Assembly (NCBI GenBank): GCA_951799445.1
Contig: OX637293.1
Location: forward strand, 8,122,001-8,186,000
Reading direction: 5' to 3'
Source: Pseudisothecium myosuroides
Lineage: Eukaryota > Streptophyta > Bryopsida > Hypnales > Lembophyllaceae
Length of the DNA stretch: 64,000 bases
Part shown: one piece after another, positions 60,651 to 64,000 of the stretch
Layout: each line of letters opens with the position of its first letter
Position numbering within the stretch: the first letter of the stretch is position 1
The notes under the pieces: model-generated
What the model saw: only the letters and a program-made list of their open reading frames with translations
What the model was told of the DNA's origin: nothing
The model's database searches: none
Position numbers and translations under genes: made by a program

Positions 60651-62138
60651 ATGAGTCTTGTCCATGTTTTTTTGTAATTCCCTTTCATGATCTGTCAACA
60701 TAGTCATTGAAACATTGGGCAAATTATTCATATGTACTCAAAACCTAAATCAAGAGATTTTTGATGATCCTTGAAATCTATGACCTTCTATGGCAAAAGC
60801 TAAAAGGAGGAGAGGCAAGAATTTTATAGCTCTAATTGTGGCTTGAGAAATCACTTGTGAAAATTGAGGGACTTGGCTATACTTCTTCACAATTCTGCAT
60901 TTTTGAAGCAGAGACATCATCTCTCAAATGAAATGTTGGAAGTTCAAGATATGGATATGAGCTTGTCCTTACAAAATGTGGGGACTAGCCTCACTTGCTC
61001 TTTGTGTACACAAATAAAGTTTCAAGTGATAGTATTGAAGTGAATGAGTGCCCAAAATTATAACTTCTACCTTTTGGATGTAAAACCATATCATAAAGTA
61101 GCTATTTTAAGATTTGAATATTATTAGTATTCTAGATAAATCTTGTGATCAATTTAGGCAAGTATAATCACCATTATGGATGCACTTTTGGCTAGTTTTG
61201 GAGTGATCTAGTGACTCTTGTGTGCTATTTGGGCAACACATTTTTTTTAAATCATTTGTGATTGTATTGTTTGACATCTTTTTTTATGTGAAAAATTTAG
61301 AAGTTCTCTTACCTACCCTTGGAGGAAAAAGCAACCTTGATGTACACAAATGGATCATCTATTTTAGCCCTTGTATGGCAAAAGGAAATATATAAGAAAA
61401 AAAAATCAACATTCATGCCAAGGCTATACAAACTCTCAATAACACTTGGATGGATTGACAAACTAAAATCAATTTGGCAACTATACTATCAATTTAATAA
61501 TTTGTTTTACATTGCAAATTCAATCAATTTTGAAGACAAAATCTGAATTGACTTGACCACTTTTATAAAAATTGGGTTGCTAATCAGTTTCTTGACTTGT
61601 GGGTTGGACATTCATTACTGAAATGAGCCGGTGGTGATCAAAGACTTTCACTTTGAGTTCCACTGCAAAACAAAAGAAGTGATGAATTTTTTAATTGTTT
61701 TTAAAATTTTGATTTTTCTCTTCTCTTCTTACGTTCTAAATCAAACATCATTCTTTGTATATTGAAGCAATATTTGTAGAAGTCTCTACTACCATGAAAA
61801 CATTGAAATGAAATTGTAGTCTTGGACACCAACAAGGATCATCCAAATCACATAGAAGGAAATCCTAATCCCCAACCAAGGAATTACCATCTACCAAATT
61901 CTATGGTAAAATGTAGAAAGACATTATAGCATCTACATTTAGACTTTGTGATTCCAAATCAGGATTCATTAGATGGTCAATCAATGAATTATAAATGATA
62001 TTATATACTCTACTTTAAGGTATGTCATCCTATTATGGCCAATCTACAAATAGTTGTATTATGTCCATTTAAGAAGCTTAAGCGATTATTCACTATAATA
62101 ATGAGGGAACATACATTTACAAGATGTTATAGTGGCAT
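60651..62138. other. AT-rich intergenic DNA
   Basis: No gene, element ends or RNA were recognised. The 75-codon frame at 61319-61546 lacks any family pattern. Confidence 0.45.
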
Positions 62139-62335
62139 TTTTAGGGTGTGAGTGACTACTTGAAAATGACTCTGCCGCCACAATAGGATCATGTATTGTT
62201 AAGATGTAAAGCCATAAGAGAATGTGACCACTTTAGGGTGTGAGTGATTACTTAATAATGACTCTATAGCCACAATAGGATTATGTATTATTAAAATGTA
62301 AAGCCATAAAAGAATGCGGCCATTTTAGGGCCTCA
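62139..62335. repeat. Tandem repeat, 92-bp period
   Basis: The phrase ttagggtgtgagtga occurs at 62141 and 62233. Each is followed by atgactct, gccacaatagga and atgtaaagccataa. A third partial unit starts at about 62325. Confidence 0.88.
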
Positions 62336-62656
62336 AGATTATGACCATTTAAGTTTGGTAAAATAACCATTACAAGTGCACTTATTGTTGGTTTTGGCGT
62401 ATTCTAGTGACACTTATGGATTTGAGCTTCAAAAATGACTTCAAAACTTTATAATTAAGTCTTGACTGTCAAAAACATACAACTTACCTTTCTATTACCT
62501 TGTACATTGCTTCTCCATATGAGAATTTTTTTGGGATACTGCCACCATTTCCTAAAGAATCAAACCAGAAATCATGTCCACAAAAGGATAGTTTACCTTA
62601 ATTGGAAAAGAAGATATCAATTTACACAATCAATGTATATATGTAGTATTGTATAA

Positions 62657-63410
62657 CGAGGCAATAGTCATCTCCATGCAAAGAAGGTATTATGCTTTGC
62701 TAGCATATGCTTGGGAAGTGTTTGGGGCCTCTTGTCATGTGAGATCGGTGGGCAAAAAACACACTAGATGACAAGAAGATCCCACCAATTGTCTTGCCGG
62801 CCTTGGTAAGCAGAAAAAGAGGATTTCATGTTTCACCAAAATCGGTGAACAACTCCATTGGTGGAGATTGGTCTACCTTGAAGGAAATCAATACGTGTGC
62901 TATTCTTACTCAATCTTTTCCCACCCACTGGGTCCACATGTCAATGCAATTGCCCCTTTGAACACTGTAGCTCCCCCCACGAACTTTGGGCAATGGTCTC
63001 ACATGGCATGAGGCCCTTATTAGTTACTTCAAGGATTGAGTTTGGCTAAGGGAGCCATAGAAGACAATTTTATCCACTATAGAAGTCCCCTTTTTTAAGG
63101 ATGCAAAAGGGACCCTTACTTCATTGGTAAGCAATGTTGTGGTAATCTTTTGTGTTGTGCACAATTTTTTGACCCCAATTTCTACAAAAATATACTTGAG
63201 TACATAACATTGAATACCGAGGCAATAGTCCTCTCCATGATACAAAGATGTTATGCTTCCCTAGATGCTTGTGAAGGACTTATCAGTTAATGCAAGGATT
63301 GGGGTTGGCTGAGGAGCCACCAATACGACAGTTTTGTTCACTGTAGGCTCGTAGGGATCCCGTTTTCAAGGATGCAAAAGGAACTCCTGCTTCATTGGTA
63401 AACAATGTTA
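62657..63410 (+). repeat. Direct duplication, one copy interrupted by a MITE
   Basis: Copy 1 (62657-62724 plus 63017-63140) and copy 2 (about 63216-63410) share cgaggcaatagtc, ctccatg, aaggattg, aaggatgcaaaagg and cttcattggtaa. H3 sits inside copy 1 only. Confidence 0.75.
62725..63016. mobile_element. PIF/Harbinger-like MITE H3, 292 bp
   Basis: The ends GGGCCTCTTGTCATGTGAGA and TCTCACATGGCATGAGGCCC are inverted, flanked by TTG at the left and TTA at the right, a 3-bp duplication with one change. The interior matches H2 at 54951. The unoccupied copy of the surrounding duplication at about 63270-63295 lacks it. Confidence 0.82.
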
Positions 63411-63454
63411 TGTAAGATAAACCAGTCAATGACAAGCAAAAGACCCATCATAAC

Positions 63455-63813
63455 TTGTTCTTTTTCTCTTTTTTTTTGACAGGAATGAAACGGAATTTCC
63501 TTGAGAAAAAGTACATATAACTTATTCTTTTCAGTTGTCTCCCAGACCATCTCACAAGCCTGTTGAATGGCCCTGGCATGAATTTAGTTGACAATGTGTG
63601 TCCCCATTTCCAACGGAAGCCTGAGCCGAGAAGTTGTACTGGAGCTGCCTGTACCCCAGGTGACAAGTGACAATAAAGCTTCTGCAGCAGTTGCGTCCAT
63701 GGGTGAAATTTCAGCATCCCAAGCAGTGGTGGGGATGGTCGAAAAAAGTCAAAAAAACCAGTTGAATTTTTAAAATATTTTTGGGGAAAAACATCCTCAG
63801 TTGATCCTTTCAA
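63455..63813 (-). mobile_element. Possible LINE or retroelement 3' fragment
   Basis: On the minus strand a 121-codon open frame runs from 63813 to 63448. It ends in lysine codons made by an A-rich tail (T-rich on + at about 63461-63478). The string ggaaattccgtttcattcc just before the tail recalls the other LINE tails. The protein has no family I can name. A + strand frame (63588-63773) overlaps it and is equally unassigned. Confidence 0.4.
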
Positions 63814-63819
63814 TGGTCA

Positions 63820-64000
63820 CTGACTGTGCGGAAGTTCTGCAAGTGGGTTAATTTACTGTGCCATTTGTCAGGGACAGCGCAGTCATTCTATTTTGGGCTC
63901 AGATGCCAAAAATACAAGCGTTGAGAGCATCTCCGTCCTACCCACCGTTAAAATGGGCCCGCCAATGGATTTGGGAGATGGCCGTAATGGCTTGGTAAAA
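63820..64000. other. Window end; possible MITE start
   Basis: The string gagagcatctccgtcctaccc at about 63924 resembles the usual start of plant MITEs with GAGCATCTCC ends. The partner end would lie outside the window. Confidence 0.25.

Noticed and set aside
1..64000. Ordinary tRNA, rRNA or CRISPR features
   Set aside because: No cloverleaf-like tRNA sequence, rRNA segment or regularly spaced repeat-spacer array was found by eye on either strand.

Overview
The window is nuclear DNA of a land plant. It is AT-rich and gene-poor and holds one clearly supported protein gene. That gene, on the + strand at about 19.8-24.3 kb, encodes an SBP-box (SQUAMOSA promoter-binding-protein-like, SPL) transcription factor. 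Its seven coding exons join in frame at GT/AG borders into a 672-residue protein. The linker before the SBP box and the SBP box itself look most like the SPL8 group. The long purine-rich leader and the repeat content would fit a seedless plant (bryophyte or lycophyte grade), but the sequence does not settle the species.

Layout. 0-11.6 kb: AT-rich intergenic DNA with tandem repeats, small inverted-repeat elements and two full-length 0.9-kb elements flanked by TTAA. 11.6-14.4 kb: an interrupted 83-93-bp repeat array, a nested 1-kb foldback, a LINE tail, a 137-bp hairpin and a 42/50-bp minisatellite. 14.9-16.7 kb: a GC-rich, GA-rich island that is the likely promoter and 5' leader of the SPL gene. 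16.7-19.8 kb: a probable leader intron. 19.8-25.4 kb: coding exons and 3' region. 25.8-64 kb: almost entirely transposon-derived or unassigned AT-rich DNA.

The transposon landscape is the most informative part. (1) A family of about 905-935-bp non-coding elements (subfamilies A and B, plus a 573-bp type C) has termini CCCCTAAAGG...CCTTTAGGGG and is flanked by TTAA on both sides. Insertions into other elements show that TTAA is a target duplication, which is the signature of the piggyBac superfamily. (2) A 5.2-kb non-autonomous hAT-like element (28653-33867) has a perfect 8-bp target duplication, GC-rich subterminal arrays and an internal degenerate 80-90-bp tandem array. (3) There is a CACTA-type MITE with a 3-bp duplication, three PIF/Harbinger-like MITEs (TAA or TTA duplications in two of them), several AAGGTAG-ended MITEs, and 5'-truncated LINE tails. 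Nesting gives relative ages: CACTA MITE before B, B before A, A before Harbinger and LINE.

No tRNA, rRNA, CRISPR array, transposase gene or second cellular gene could be supported. Repeat boundaries marked 'about' were judged by eye.
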